A stretch of DNA of 64,000 bases from NCBI GenBank assembly GCA_011634665.1, contig WAEK01000014.1, positions 226,001 to 290,000 of the forward strand, given 5' to 3'. The DNA comes from Mortierella sp. BCC40632. Taxonomy: Eukaryota; Mortierellomycota; Mortierellomycetes; Mortierellales; Mortierellaceae. A program made the translations under genes and the position numbers. Shown here in pieces: positions 1 to 11,117 of this stretch. The notes below the pieces were generated by a model. The model was not told the origin of the DNA and ran no database searches. It saw nothing but the letters and a program-made list of their open reading frames with translations. The first letter of the stretch is position 1, and each line of letters begins with the position of its first letter.

Positions 1-514
1 CCTAACTCAAACAAAAAAAAAAAAATCGATGTTTCCCACCTTCAACCATGCTGGATGGACGAGCTACATCTATTTAGTACTCGAATAGAGTCTCTTTGCT
101 TAGAGGGAGTGCTTTGGCGGTGTCAAAATTGTTCATGCAAGAAGTTACATGCATCACGCCTTGGAGAGAGGGTGGTCACTTTTTGCTGCCTCAAGTCTTA
201 GGTGGGCACAAAGGATAAAACTTTCACGAACAAGGCGACACACAGCACAAAGTGCAAAAAGTACTGCAGGGAAAAGGGGGGACTACTACTCTAACACAGA
301 CTGGCAAGGGTGGTCCAGTCTCAATTGACAGTGGAGCCGAAGTGTGAGGAAGCAGAGATCATGCTTTTTCCTTCTTGGACATTATGACCAGGGCGAAGCA
401 AGGGGATAGATTGTCACATCACATAAAAAACCTGTATAAAAATCCCTCACTTCCCCTCTAACCGCGCCTCTTAACAGAAAAAAGTCACTTCAAGCACCGC
501 CCCCTCCCTCCCTT

Positions 515-554
<40 letters not shown>

Positions 555-660
555 TAGTGCCTACGAAAAGTTTTCTTCATCCTTTTTCACCAGACACGGC
601 CCTAAATCAGGAAAGCCCCTCTCCTCTCCAAGCACCACGAATCAAGCTCGAGAAAAAAAA
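1..660. other. 5' flank of first gene, no gene seen
   Basis: No coding sequence is supported. The stretch holds a TATA-like box at 435-442 and a 36-base poly-A tract at 516-551, both in the probable promoter and 5' UTR of the gene starting at 661. Confidence 0.6.
435..442 (+). promoter_or_regulatory. TATA-like box of first Myb/SANT-like gene
   Basis: TATAAAAA lies 226 bases before the ATG at 661. The two following genes also have a TATA-like box 160-240 bases before their starts, which supports a shared promoter layout. Position and motif are seen; function is inferred. Confidence 0.45.
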
Positions 661-1554
661 ATGACCAAGCATATGCGCCTCAAGCAACGTCGACAAAAGG
701 GAGTTTTCCACAAATTCCGATTCACGACCTTACATGATCAGTACCTTGTTCAGCTGATGACGGATCCTGAGGTCGTACCTGCCCTAGGTGGACAAGAATG
801 TCCTGGAATGACCAAGGAGGATGCGTATGGAATGATTCGACGGTCATTTAACCAGAGATTTAGTGCTTGCCAGGAACTCGCCACTATTCAACACAAGATC
901 GCTCGTTTCCAGAAAGACTGGGCCAGCACTCACTGGAAGCTCTTCGCCACTGACGATCCTATGGAACGAGATAAGATAATCCAACTGAACCCCTACTATC
1001 TCGATTTGCTCGAGTATTATGGAGAATCCTCTGCTTGGAAAGGGACCTCACAGCAAAAGAAATGCAGACCCAAACCATCTCTTTCAGACAACTCAGGTCC
1101 CAGGGTTGACCAGCTTGTGAATCTTTCCAACAGCGACAAGGAAATCTATCAAGACGTTTTCTTGAACGATAGCAATGATGATTACATTTGCAATGAAAGT
1201 CAGATGGATCACGATCACCCAGTTACTTTGCCAGCTCGTCTATTGAGCTTGAAGGGCGGGAAGGACACCCGAGATCAAGGCCCAATTAGGAACATGATCT
1301 CGGCCATTGCTTCTCCTGTATCCTCCACAGCTTCCACATCTTCCTCCTCCTCATCTTCTTTTCCTTCTTCTATCCAACCTACCTCCTTACCCTATTCAAT
1401 TCCTGGATACACTACGCCAAGATACGTCACAATGGAAGTAGCAGTCAGCTCCATTAAAGAAAGGCTCGAAAAGGTCCAATTCGAAAACCTCGAGGATCTC
1501 ACAATAACCATCCTACAAGTCATTGACGCCCAGCTTGGACGAGCGTTTGACTAG
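661..1554 (+). CDS. Myb/SANT-like domain protein, tandem copy 1
   Basis: Intronless gene for 297 aa. Residues ~20-115 form a helical, Trp/aromatic-rich region (QYLVQLMTDPEV, IQHKIARFQKDWASTHWKLF) resembling the Myb/SANT-like DNA-binding fold of fungal and plant transposon-derived factors; this assignment is inferred from pattern only. A Ser-rich, low-complexity linker follows (~225-250), and the C-terminus holds a conserved block with IKERLEKVQF and LTITILQVID, predicted to be helical and perhaps a dimerisation segment. The same N-terminal, HDHP and C-terminal blocks recur in the gene at 2773-3729, so the two are tandem duplicates. A likely role is nuclear DNA binding, but no target is indicated. 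The ATG directly follows an A-rich leader, and no upstream in-frame start is needed. Confidence 0.8.
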   Translation: MTKHMRLKQRRQKGVFHKFRFTTLHDQYLVQLMTDPEVVPALGGQECPGMTKEDAYGMIRRSFNQRFSACQELATIQHKIARFQKDWASTHWKLFATDDPMERDKIIQLNPYYLDLLEYYGESSAWKGTSQQKKCRPKPSLSDNSGPRVDQLVNLSNSDKEIYQDVFLNDSNDDYICNESQMDHDHPVTLPARLLSLKGGKDTRDQGPIRNMISAIASPVSSTASTSSSSSSSFPSSIQPTSLPYSIPGYTTPRYVTMEVAVSSIKERLEKVQFENLEDLTITILQVIDAQLGRAFD

Positions 1555-2772
1555 AGGCGTGCAATGATGCGTTGTTGGCTGATTATTTGGATCGAAGAGA
1601 ATCAAGCATGGACAAAGTCTTTTTTTTTTTTGGACTTATGAAAATTGATCATTTCGATCGAGCAGTTTTGAATCGAGCAGTTTAGGAAAGAGGACATGAG
1701 GATGAATATGTACATACCATTAAAAAAAAAAGGTCGTTGGGCTTGACTTTTGCGATGATCAGACTTTGTGTTACTCTTGGCTGTCTTGTGAGTGCAACCA
1801 GAGCGTAAGCCTTCCTGCATGTTTGTCATCGTGGATGCCAACGGCGGCAGCATGTATGTGGACTACGGCACTTTGCCTCACTGGCATCCTGAGCTGAAGG
1901 TCTGCACTTTGAGTGTTATCAATAATCGGCCAACTCTCTTTATCCTGAGATTTTGACCGCTTCATGAACAAGGGAGGTACTAAACTTTATTTTGCGGGCC
2001 TTTCTTTCTACGTCTGCAAAACTCCAAACCCTAAATTTTTCGACTTCCAGGTCTCACCAAATGACCCTTCTCTTGTTCTATTTTCCTGTGTTGCTTCTCT
2101 TCCACTGACGCTGCAGAATTCAAGGATTGGCCATGATTGAAAAAAAAAAAAAAAAGGCTCAGGATTTTCCAATATTTAGTATCATTCTAGATCACTGAGG
2201 GTTGAGTCCCTCTCTATTTAGGATTCATTCACCAATTGTTCAATAGGAAACCGCACGATCTTGTCCCGCGGGAGGAGAGGGGGTTTCATCCCCATTTTTT
2301 TTTTTTTTCTTTCTTTCTTTTTTTTTCCATCTGGGACGATTTTTGTTGGGTAAACAGGACCATCTTTTCCGCGCAAAAGGCGGTGCACAGCGCATATGCA
2401 TCTGGGGGGGTAAAAAAAAGGGGGAAAGGAAGATATACGACAAGCACATGATATCAATCGTGTTTGATGGCAAAATAGATCGAGTATGTACTCTAGGGGG
2501 CTGAGGCAATTCATGCGAACAGTGTGGCAAGGGCGGAGTAAGGGCATGAGCTCGGATAATACACAAAGAGCAATGATAACAAGGAAAAAAAACACAGAAA
2601 AAAAAAAGATATGTATAAATATCCTTTCGTCCTGGAGCAGGAAATTTTCCTGCGCCAAGTGAAATATACCTGCTTCAATCGATATCAGCCTTAAACCAAT
2701 TCACTAAACCATCAGCTAATTCTTTAATCTTTAAACCAGACTCTACAGACAAACCGGACGAGGCGTAAAAAA
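1555..2772. other. Intergenic region between tandem copies 1 and 2
   Basis: Only short, overlapping, low-complexity frames occur, none resembling a protein family. It contains poly-A/T runs near 1620, 2140 and 2295-2330 and the TATA-like box of the next gene. Confidence 0.6.
2614..2621 (+). promoter_or_regulatory. TATA-like box of second Myb/SANT-like gene
   Basis: TATAAATA lies 159 bases before the ATG at 2773, a spacing comparable with the neighbouring paralogue. Function is inferred. Confidence 0.45.
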
Positions 2773-3729
2773 ATGGCTAATGGAACTTCAAGAGGCTACG
2801 CATCGACACGTACCAACTCGTCTCGACGTAGATCTGGTCGCCCACCGACACCGGCAGGTGTTCAGGCCGTACACACCCAGTCGCCCAATTCAGCACAGAT
2901 AAAAAAGAACCGATTTACGCCAATACAAGTTCAATTTCTCGTGAAGCAAATGACAAATCCAGACCATGTTCGCGTCTTTACAAATCAAGATGATCCAAAT
3001 CTGGTCAAGCAGGATGCCCAAGAAGCAATCATGGAGGCATTCAACCAGAAATTCAACCTCCAGCAGAATGTCTTTTCGATTCGATCCAAGCTCAGAGCTA
3101 TCCGAGTCCTATGGACAAAAGCGCATAAACAACTCTCCGTCACGAAGGACCCAAGAAAAAGAGAGATGATTTTGGAAAAATTCCCTTATTACTTTGAATT
3201 GAAAAAATGGTATGGCGAAGAACCCGACTGGACAAGGGAGGGGTCAACAAATACGAGTCAACTTGATCAACGTCATCCAGACGACCAGATTGCCCACCAT
3301 GACAATTTCAGTCGCCACGAGATTACCGAGGCATTCATTCCCATAAGCGATGACGAAAACGACGGGCAAGACAGAAGATATGAAGAGCATGATCATCCTA
3401 ATACTCCACCAAATCGTTCAATGAGCCTAGGAGGGGAAAGAGACAATCATGATCGTGAGCTATCAAGGGATATGGCTTCTGCCGCTGCTGCTTCCTCCCG
3501 TACTCCTACTTCCCTCCGTATTCCCTTAACCCCTAGTACATCGCGCACTACATCAGGATATGCCGTGCCGAGATACGCCACCTATTCTGCGCCAAGATAT
3601 GCTACAATGGAGACAGCAGTTGGCGCCATTAAAGAGCGACTCGAGAAGGTCCAATTTCATCACCTCGAAGATCTCACCGTAACTATCCTACAAGTTATTG
3701 ACGCCCATCTTGGGCAAGAAGTTGACTAA
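2773..3729 (+). CDS. Myb/SANT-like domain protein, tandem copy 2
   Basis: Intronless gene for 318 aa, paralogous to the gene at 661. It has an extra basic Ser/Arg-rich N-terminus (~1-45), then the shared Myb/SANT-like region (QVQFLVKQMTNPDHV ... FNQKFNLQQ ... IRSKLRAIRVLWTKAH). An acidic linker with EHDHPNTPP and MSLGG follows, then an Ala/Ser/Thr-rich stretch with two near-copies of APRYAT, and the conserved C-terminal block IKERLEKVQF/LEDLTVTILQVIDAHLG. The C-terminal ~40 residues are almost identical between the copies, while the linkers have diverged. That suggests selection on the two ends. A DNA-binding regulator is the best guess; a domesticated transposon-derived factor is possible. 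Confidence 0.8.
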   Translation: MANGTSRGYASTRTNSSRRRSGRPPTPAGVQAVHTQSPNSAQIKKNRFTPIQVQFLVKQMTNPDHVRVFTNQDDPNLVKQDAQEAIMEAFNQKFNLQQNVFSIRSKLRAIRVLWTKAHKQLSVTKDPRKREMILEKFPYYFELKKWYGEEPDWTREGSTNTSQLDQRHPDDQIAHHDNFSRHEITEAFIPISDDENDGQDRRYEEHDHPNTPPNRSMSLGGERDNHDRELSRDMASAAAASSRTPTSLRIPLTPSTSRTTSGYAVPRYATYSAPRYATMETAVGAIKERLEKVQFHHLEDLTVTILQVIDAHLGQEVD

Positions 3730-4162
3730 AATCGCCAAAAAAAAAAAAAAAAAAAGCGAGATCATATTGTTGGATGACTTTCTGGATTCAAGAGAGACGA
3801 GCAGTGGACAATGGACACAAACTTGGCGAATGATGAGGTTAATATGTCTGATCAAGGGTTTAAAATTGAGCACTCGACCTTAATCTAGTAGTACAAAATA
3901 AAAAAAAAGAAAAAATTAAATCAAAATCAAGAAAGAGGTCAAGATTAAACCGAGCATTGGGAGGATTAAAATCAAGTATGGATTGATGATGATTAAAATC
4001 GAGAATGGGGAAGATTCAAATTAGCAGGAGTCAAGTATTTAAATTAAAAGGGGTGGGGGGGAGGGAGGTGAGGACGCTTGCAAGCACAATCCAATTGGTG
4101 GTATCTATATTATGATGATCAAGTTCTTTCCTTGAAGCCCCAGCCAGAGCACGGAGACAATT

Positions 4163-4197
4163 GATAATTCATAGTGATAATTCATAGTGATAATTCA
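4163..4197. repeat. 13-base tandem repeat, about 2.7 units
   Basis: Unit GATAATTCATAGT occurs at 4163-4175 and 4176-4188, with a partial copy to 4197. It is a small intergenic minisatellite. Confidence 0.85.
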
Positions 4198-4851
4198 GAA
4201 TTATGTAAGAGGTCAAGAATGGTCAGTCAGGACCATGTGGTGCCCTCCAAACGAGATTCCAATTGCCATGGCTCCACCCTGACCGTGAGACTCAAAGTTT
4301 GATTTTGTTCCGATATTGTCGAGCTAAACTTTCCTTAACCCTATGCTTTTCAGCTCAAAGGTATTCGATTTTAACCAGTTGGTTTCTCCTAACTGCAAGT
4401 TTTTTTTTACCCGCTATATTATGAAAAGAATTGTGAGGGTTTCCAGCTTGACTCACTGTCACCAGAACATTCTAAATTCGATCAAGACAGGAAAAAGGCT
4501 CGGTGGTACCCCTATCTTGAGGGTCACGCTGAATGGTCAGACTACACTTTCCTAATTTTTTGAGTGAGTCACTTTTTCCTAAGGGAATTACAGTAATGGT
4601 GTCCATATGACACCTGGATAAGAGCTGCATGCATTGCGCAATGCGGGAAAAAAAATTGATGGCCATCCTCTGAATTCTCATGCAAGTAAAGGCCCATCAA
4701 AGTAGAGGCGCTATGGAAGGGTCGAGAAGGGTGATCCAATCATGATCGACAGTAGAATTGAAGCCGAAGAAGAAAAGATATTCATCGCGTACGGTGTGAC
4801 GAGGGCGGAGCAAAGAGAGAGTATTGAATCAAAACCAACATTTTTTACAGA

Positions 4852-4858
4852 TATAAAG
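4852..4858 (+). promoter_or_regulatory. TATA-like box of third tandem gene
   Basis: TATAAAG lies 242 bases before the ATG at 5094. Just before that ATG the leader shares CTACCTCTCCAAGC-like sequence with the leader of the gene at 661 (CTCTCCAAGC), consistent with a shared duplication. Confidence 0.4.
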
Positions 4859-5093
4859 CCCTTTGTATCCAATACTGGAATCGCTAACTTGGTAAATAAC
4901 GCAGAGAGTTTCTTCCCTAACACTTGCACATCCCCTCTCCCCCTCCTCTTCCATCTTGCAATCCAATCCACCAGTCTGAAAACACAGATCATTTTTTCTT
5001 AGTTCACCCGATTCTGCTTTTCAACGAGAATCTACCTCTCCAAGCTTAACAACGTAAATCAAGCCAGGCAAACCCGAAAGAAAGACAGCCAAG

Positions 5094-5903
5094 ATGACAA
5101 GCGAACCCACAAGTCCAACTTTGGGTCGACTGAGTGCTCCCCGTCCGAGAGCAGGAGCCTATATTGAACTAGGGTCTGTCCAGATATTGTTCCCTCGTCG
5201 GTCCAGATTTTTGCCTTGTCAAGATAGTTTTCGTGATGCGTGGAGAACGGGTCCCCTCTTGGGACTCAGGCAAAAAATTGAACATATACGCCGGTCTCGT
5301 TCACTTAAAAAATCGAGACGTGCCTCTTTGATAAGATACGCGCAGATCGAGTGTGATCCACAGCATATTTTTACTTCTAGAAATGATGGTGAGGGTAGCT
5401 CTACTGAACACGACAGCCCGAGCACTCAACCTGTTAGCTTGGGGACTACTCTCGCTCTTAGCCCCCAGAGCAATCATCAAAGGAGGAGATTGATGCCAGA
5501 TACCCCTGACTGGTCAGTATCAAGGCATACTATGCCAGAAGGTTCCAACGATCTTGTAGATCGCCGTACAAGCAGAAATTCGAAAATGGTCTCTTCCTCT
5601 TCCATTTCCACTTCCACTCCTCTCTACCCTTTAAAAATTTCCCTGACCGCTTTGCGAGGGTGCCCCGATTCACTAGGCTTTGCCTATCTTAGTGGTAATT
5701 TCACAATCATTGTTTGTGTCTCAACCCCTCCCTCCTCCCCTATTCCTGTCTATCCTTTCCAAATCGTACTGTATAATACGCAAGGACATCCTGTGTCAAT
5801 GCATTCTGTCAATCCTTATGGTGACTCCTCAATCGTCGCCATGGTCCCGAACTACAGCTCTGGTTTCCTAGCCCCTGTCATCCACCAGCTCAGGATGCAA
5901 TGA
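5094..5903 (+). CDS. Divergent third member of the tandem family (hypothetical)
   Basis: Intronless frame of 269 aa. It has no strong family match but shows traces of the two preceding genes. LLGLRQKIEHIRRSR (~58-72) aligns with IRSKLRAIRVLW of copy 2, EHDSPSTQPVSLG with EHDHPNTPP...MSLGG, and a Ser-rich run follows in the same order. The start of the DNA-binding-like region and the C-terminal IKERLEKVQF block are not recognisable. Instead the end is hydrophobic and Ser/Pro-rich. The 5' leader resembles that of copy 1. It may be a neofunctionalised or decaying copy; expression is unknown. Confidence 0.55.
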   Translation: MTSEPTSPTLGRLSAPRPRAGAYIELGSVQILFPRRSRFLPCQDSFRDAWRTGPLLGLRQKIEHIRRSRSLKKSRRASLIRYAQIECDPQHIFTSRNDGEGSSTEHDSPSTQPVSLGTTLALSPQSNHQRRRLMPDTPDWSVSRHTMPEGSNDLVDRRTSRNSKMVSSSSISTSTPLYPLKISLTALRGCPDSLGFAYLSGNFTIIVCVSTPPSSPIPVYPFQIVLYNTQGHPVSMHSVNPYGDSSIVAMVPNYSSGFLAPVIHQLRMQ

Positions 5904-6478
5904 GCCGAGTTCTACGCAAGGCCAAGCTAGAACTTGATACAGCTCGGTGAATGAAACGACCCAATGCCTTCGGAACTCAATTTTCGTTGGATATCGACAA
6001 TGGTTTTGAAATGAGATTTTTTAAGCCTCCATTGTAAAAAAAAAAAAAAAAAGAGAGAGAAAAAGAGGGAGAGAGAGAGACATGGAAAGAGCGTCCGGAT
6101 TCAATGTTGCCAATTTGATCTCCATTATGAAATACCAGGAGCGACTGGAGAGGAGGGTAGATTTAGATTGAAGGTGGAAATATAGCAGTGACACAGCGAC
6201 TACGGCAAACTACAGAGTATCTGTGGCAAATGTAAAACAGGAGTGGCAAGACAATAGCCTCCTCTGTCTCCCTCCCTTTCCTTTGCTGAATAAAAAAGAA
6301 TTACAAAACCAAAAGACTTGGTAGACTATTTTACTAACCAGGATGTGTTGATAAGAGTAAAGTAGAGATGTCTAGGGGGGGGGGGCGAGAGAGAGAGAGA
6401 GTGAGAGAGCGAGAAAGAGAGATTTGAAATATATAAATGAGTAACAATACTATTTAAATGCTAGGAGATATTGTTGTT
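5904..6478. other. Convergent 3' region, no gene
   Basis: This lies between the 3' ends of a plus-strand and a minus-strand gene. It holds purine-rich GA tracts (6053-6082, 6390-6422) and a poly-A run at about 6037. No coding signal is seen. Confidence 0.6.
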
Positions 6479-8794
6479 CTACATTAGCCGAGAATCACTT
6501 GGAGGGAGAGCCTGGGGTGCACCCGGGTTTGCCGTCGGCACAGACCCGAATCCATATCCTCCTTGAGGCCCACTGAGTGGCCGTTTCGATGCCGCGCCAC
6601 CAGTTGAACCAACAGCCGACATCTGAGGAGTAGTCAGGTATTCACCGGATTGCTTTGGTGGGACTGGTCCCTGGTTAGGGCCATATGCATCATGATACCC
6701 GTCTGTAAAGATTTGTTGAGAATGCTGTGGAGAACTTTGGAAGGGCACTTTGTAAGGATTACTTCCATCAAAGGCTCCAGACGTTGGTGGTGGAGAAACA
6801 TAGCCTCCTACAGGAGCAAACTCGGGAGACATAGAGTGAACGGGTGGTGGAGGTGGGTATTCTGGGGTCAGCTTCGAATGCTCGTTCACATAGCCAGCCA
6901 TAGGGATCGTGGTTGTATCTGTTCCTGTGGGAGAAGGGAGCCCATTGTAGTAAGGAGAATTGGTCTGTTGTTGTTGCTGATAGGGTGTCAGGTAAGGTTG
7001 TTGGTTGTGAGCACCGTTGTTATATTGATCATGTGGATTGAATTGCTGTTGACCGTAACCTTGCTGTTGCTGCAGTTGTTGCATCTTCGGGTCTTGGTCT
7101 CCAAACTGGTTCGGGCCTGTTCCAGACCCTCCATTCGAGTGATGTGCAGCAGTTGGCCCATGCTCCTCATGACCTGCCTTTTGAGTCTTGCTCTTCCTTT
7201 TGTACAGAAACAGAGCGACACCAACCAGAGCAATAAGGGCTACGCAGCCACCAATGATTCCACCAATGGCCCCACCTGACAGTCCACCGCTGCTACTGTT
7301 GCCGTTGGTGCTGTTGCCACTGTTGCCTCCGTTGTTGCCGCCATTGTTTCCACCATTGTTGCCGCCATTGCCACCATTGCCGCCATTGTTACCGCCATTG
7401 TTGCCACCGGTGTTGGGGGGCGGGGTGTAGGATGTAGTCCACTCCTTAGTATCCAAGTTCAAGATTAACAAAGAGTCGTTTAGGGCAGGGACGGAGGGGG
7501 ATTGCAAGTTCTGGTCAAAGAATCCGCCCCAGTTAAGGAAGGTGTTCCCAATGATTGTGCATGAGGAATAGCCTCGTCCTTGACGCCTGAATGCCGTCGA
7601 AGACCAGGTCCAGGAGGTAGTGTCGAGGATGTATGCATTCGGATCCGCCACACCATTGACAAAGCCCCCAAAGACCGCTACAAGGGAGCCATCTGCATCT
7701 GCAGGGTAGACGGGCGGGATAGAAAGAAAAAGGTGGTACGAAAAAAAAAAAAAAAAATAGGCAGTCAGCATGCGGAACTGGAAAAAGGAAAGAAGCAAGG
7801 GAAACATGGTAGCGTCGGATAAAAGGAGTACGAAGAGTTGTCTGTTGGTAAACAGAGGAGAGAGATGAACTTACTCGCCGCGGCACACGATCCTTTTCTT
7901 GAGTAGGTAAAACTGCCCGTGGTCGGCTAGATGGGTTGTCCAGAATGTTAGACAAGGGCAGTGGGAAGAGGAGGGAGAATGAGTGGGAAAAGGAGAACGA
8001 GAGATAACAAGTTAGCCTGGTGCGCAGGGAAGGATCCAATGGCTGCTTATTGGGCACGCATAAAGCACGCGGACAGAACTTGCCTGGCTGGACCACTGGC
8101 CATCCAGTGCGTTGTAAACATAGAGAGAACTGGGGAAGGTCGATCCTGTCTGACCACCAATCACCAACATCGATGCCATTCGCGAAACCCACACGGCCGA
8201 ATACGAAGAGATGTTCTGTGGGCCATTGCTGGGCGTGGTAATCTCGGTAAGGGCACCTGTTGCGATATCGTATGTGTCAAAGACGTTGTTGGACGTCCCA
8301 CCGTCGTTCCCAGAGTTGCCGCCAACGACATACATTCGATTGCGTCCCGCATCCGTGACACCTGAAAAGTCTCGTCGACTGTTCACAGCAAGGGCTGATG
8401 GGTTTGAGGAGGTCCAAGTGTTGGAGCGGATGTTGTAGATATTGAGCCAGCTGGCAGGGACGACGTTTGAAGGAGCAGCCGTGTCGCGGCCCAAAGTGAT
8501 GAACTGGTTACCATCCGCAGAGTAGCCTGCAGTGTGGTAAGCATTAGTCGGTCCTGGAGTCAGGCTTCGCCACGCAGGCTGCTGCGTAGTCCAGCTCGTA
8601 CTGAGGTCGAGCGCCCAGAAAGATGGCTGGAGATTGTCAGCATAGTTTCCACCACCGTGGACATAGAAGGTGTTGCCTATCCGGGCATACGCGGCCGCAC
8701 CCAGGGGCTGTGGTTGACCTTGAGCACTGACGGGCTCAAAGCTAGTCGAAGCCAAAACGAGGAGTAAGGTGATACCTTGAAGTGAGGCGAGCAT
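6479..8794 (-). CDS. Kelch-propeller single-span surface protein 1
   Basis: Three exons on the minus strand: 8084-8794, 7875-7926 and 6479-7698, giving 660 aa. Residues 1-24 are a signal peptide (LLLVLAST). Kelch-type blades follow (FYVHGG, MYVVGG, MLVIGG, VAVFGGF, FLNWGGF), then a Gly/Asn repeat stalk (~351-388). A transmembrane helix (AIGGIIGGCVALIALVGVA, ~398-420) leads to a basic stop-transfer KRKSK and a Gln/Pro/Tyr-rich cytoplasmic tail. The 52-base middle exon restores the blade motif YSRKGSCAA and fixes phases 0 and 1. Its upstream intron starts with GC (CAG/GCAAGT). Topology suggests an extracellular beta-propeller sensor or adhesin with a disordered inner tail. A paralogue with the same phases lies at 17614-21461. 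The ligand is unknown. Confidence 0.85.
7875..7926 (-). other. 52-base internal exon of kelch gene 1
   Basis: It is bounded by CTAG at the acceptor and GTAAGT at the donor, enters in phase 0 and leaves in phase 1. It joins WSSQ to PTTGSF and ends GSCAAA before NADGSLVAV, completing a kelch blade. The upstream donor is GCAAGT after CAG at 8083, a textbook GC-AG donor. Confidence 0.75.
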
Positions 8795-9142
8795 CTCTTA
8801 ATTCTGGAGTTGAAAAGAGAGGGGAGAGGGGAGAGAGAGAGAGAGTGGCAAAAGCCTGCTCGTCAATGACAGCGAAGAGGGGGGGAGACGAGTGCAAGGG
8901 TGAAGGAGATGGAAAGAAAGTGAGAAAGAGAGAAGGAGAAAGGAAAAAAAGACGATGGGAAAGGAGAGATGGTGAAGAAGAGACGGCCACACACGCCGAA
9001 AGATGGGGCTGAGAGGAAGAAAGCAAAGCCCCTCCATGCACAAAGTTGCGCTTGTGCGCCTCGTGTTGCCTAGGCCTTCGGATGAATGGCTACGTCCTTA
9101 ATCCCTTCTTCTCGTTCTTCCGTCTTCCTTACCTTCTGGCCC

Positions 9143-9150
9143 TATTTATA
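9143..9150 (-). promoter_or_regulatory. TATA-like box of kelch gene 1
   Basis: TATAAATA on the minus strand lies about 350 bases before the ATG at 8794. The leader between them is purine-rich on the plus strand. Function is inferred. Confidence 0.35.
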
Positions 9151-9472
9151 TCGATGACCCCTTTCCATTTTTCCCCCTGGCCCAGGTTGACCTCTCTACC
9201 CATCGAAGCGGACTTGCACGCCATGTTCCCCCCAAGAAAAGAAAGGCTGTGCAAAAGATGCTCCCGAGACTGCTTCGAGTATTACATGGAGCTCATCACG
9301 TTTTTCAGCGTGGCGATGGTGACTCAGCCACTCACCCAGGTTGGGCTCCAGCATTCTAGCATTGCCGCAGCAATGCGTACGCTTCTAGCCGACCCGGGCT
9401 AGATTTTTTTGCTCAAACTCCCAAAGACACGAGACGCATGAACGTGCCAAACCGAGTACGTATTAGTCTAAA

Positions 9473-9476
<4 letters not shown>

Positions 9477-9510
<34 letters not shown>
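9477..9510. repeat. (CT)n microsatellite
   Basis: An uninterrupted CT dinucleotide run of about 17 units in the intergenic region. Confidence 0.9.
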
Positions 9511-9515
<5 letters not shown>

Positions 9516-10608
9516 TCTGGACCCTCAAGTACGTAGAGCACTTTTGGCTCAACGTACTATTCTTACGCAAAAGTCAGATCTGTAGTTCATTTGAACTCTT
9601 CGAAGGAGCGTGGGCCGTACCATTGAGATGATGAGGTGACATATTGAAGAGATGGGCGCTCGGCGAAAGAGGGACCGCCAAAGACATTCTACACAGTGTA
9701 GCTTCAGGATAGCGAGCCCCATCAGCCAATGAGAGACAGTTTGTAAAATAGCTCGTCCATCTCGAATATTGGGTCAAAGAAAAAAAGGAAACCAACTCCT
9801 CTTCTTCCTCATGTCCTCCAGCCAGCCTCTATTGCTTGAGAATAAAGGTGACCCGGTCTCCCTTCATCTTTCTATAGTATTGAGGGATAGAAGAGACGGC
9901 TGTCGTGACTTTATTTCTCGGGAAGCAGCGGGTCTCCAGCGAGGCTCTCTTAAATTTTTGAAAAAAAAAAAAAAAAAAAAAAAAAACCAAAGGGTACTTT
10001 ACCGGAGATAATGCCCAATTTACATTGTGGCTCTACATACCATTCCTACATCCCTGTAGTAATTTGGGCTGCTCGTGAAGGAGACCACTCAGGCCCCTAC
10101 GCCTTTTGACGACTTAAGGTCCCAACGTCTTTGGCCATTCAACAGACTAACTGATACGCTTGGTTCCTCAAGAGCCTAGCGACGATTGATCATATTAAAA
10201 AGGCTATATACAAGGTGACCATAGTCAGAGTAAGGAAATGAGTTCATTAGGTCAGAAGTAGAGGGAATTGAACGAGTTGCTCGGACTATTCCGACCTGAA
10301 AGAGAGGCGTAAGATAACCATGGACAACGTATGGTGACTTGTTCGCGAAACTTCCTGAATTGGCATGTTACTACCATTTGCCATTAAACCTTATCCCCAA
10401 AGATAGAATGGTTCAGGGTACCTTCGTTCAGTTTCCTTGCTGACGTTCACCTTAGCTATTTCGCTCCCTCTCTTTTCTATCTATCTATCTCCCCCTCTCC
10501 TTCTCTCTGTCTCTCTCAATTTTCTCTTCTCGCCCCACAAACAGCAAAAGAAGATTGAAAGAGGCGGCAAGTAAGGAGGATAATAGAAAGGAGTGAGAAG
10601 ATGGGAGA

Positions 10609-10648
10609 GGTGTGAGAGGTGTGAGAGGTGTGAGAGGTGTGAGAGGTG
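10609..10648. repeat. 9-base tandem repeat
   Basis: About four to five units of GGTGTGAGA in a row, intergenic. Confidence 0.85.
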
Positions 10649-11111
10649 GGGGCGAATGTAAGCATGGGACGTTGGACATGGGACATGGGACATTCCTGTC
10701 TCAACCCGATCCCACGTAAAAAAAAAAAAGACTTCGTGGTGAGCATCAACAAATAATATGTTCTCCCCGAGGGTTTTTGGCGCTCGCCCTCACCGAGGCG
10801 GTAGGAGAGCCACACAAATAATTCGAAAAACTCGTGCTGAACCAACCAAGACCTGCAACTGGGTAGGTTTTCTATTCACAATACCTGGGCTCTCTTTCAA
10901 CCTCTTTGGAACGCCTTTTTTTAAACCAAATTCTCCACTCAGATCGAGAGGCTGTCTGGAAGAAGGGCATGCTCACCTTCGTTGCCGCGTTGCCCCTCCT
11001 ACTCCAGAGTGAAGAGCCACAATTTGAAAGTAGGTCAGAGCCTAACCAGGTCCAATTTTTCATGTCTAAACACCTACCCTTGTTGGACACCTACGGCTAC
11101 CTTGCTACGGC

Positions 11112-11117
11112 TATAAG
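11112..11117 (+). promoter_or_regulatory. TATA-like box of LysM gene
   Basis: TATAAG lies 165 bases before the ATG at 11277. The leader after it is pyrimidine-rich, as is common in highly expressed fungal genes. Inferred. Confidence 0.4.

Larger units (their letters stand above)
3730..5093. other. Intergenic region between tandem copies 2 and 3
   Basis: No gene is supported. The short plus-strand frame at 4742-5002 spans the TATA-like box at 4852 and reads like promoter DNA. The interval contains a 13-base tandem repeat (4163-4197) and AT-rich near-repeats of GATTAAAATC around 3960-4000. Confidence 0.6.

Noticed and set aside
8076..8083. GT donor after GCAA as end of kelch 1 exon 1
   Set aside because: It keeps frame but omits a kelch-blade strand found with the 52-base exon, and the GC donor matches the phase of the paralogue. 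Kept only as a possible alternative splice.
10600..10650. Short direct repeats considered as a CRISPR array
   Set aside because: Units are contiguous with no spacers, and the genome is eukaryotic.
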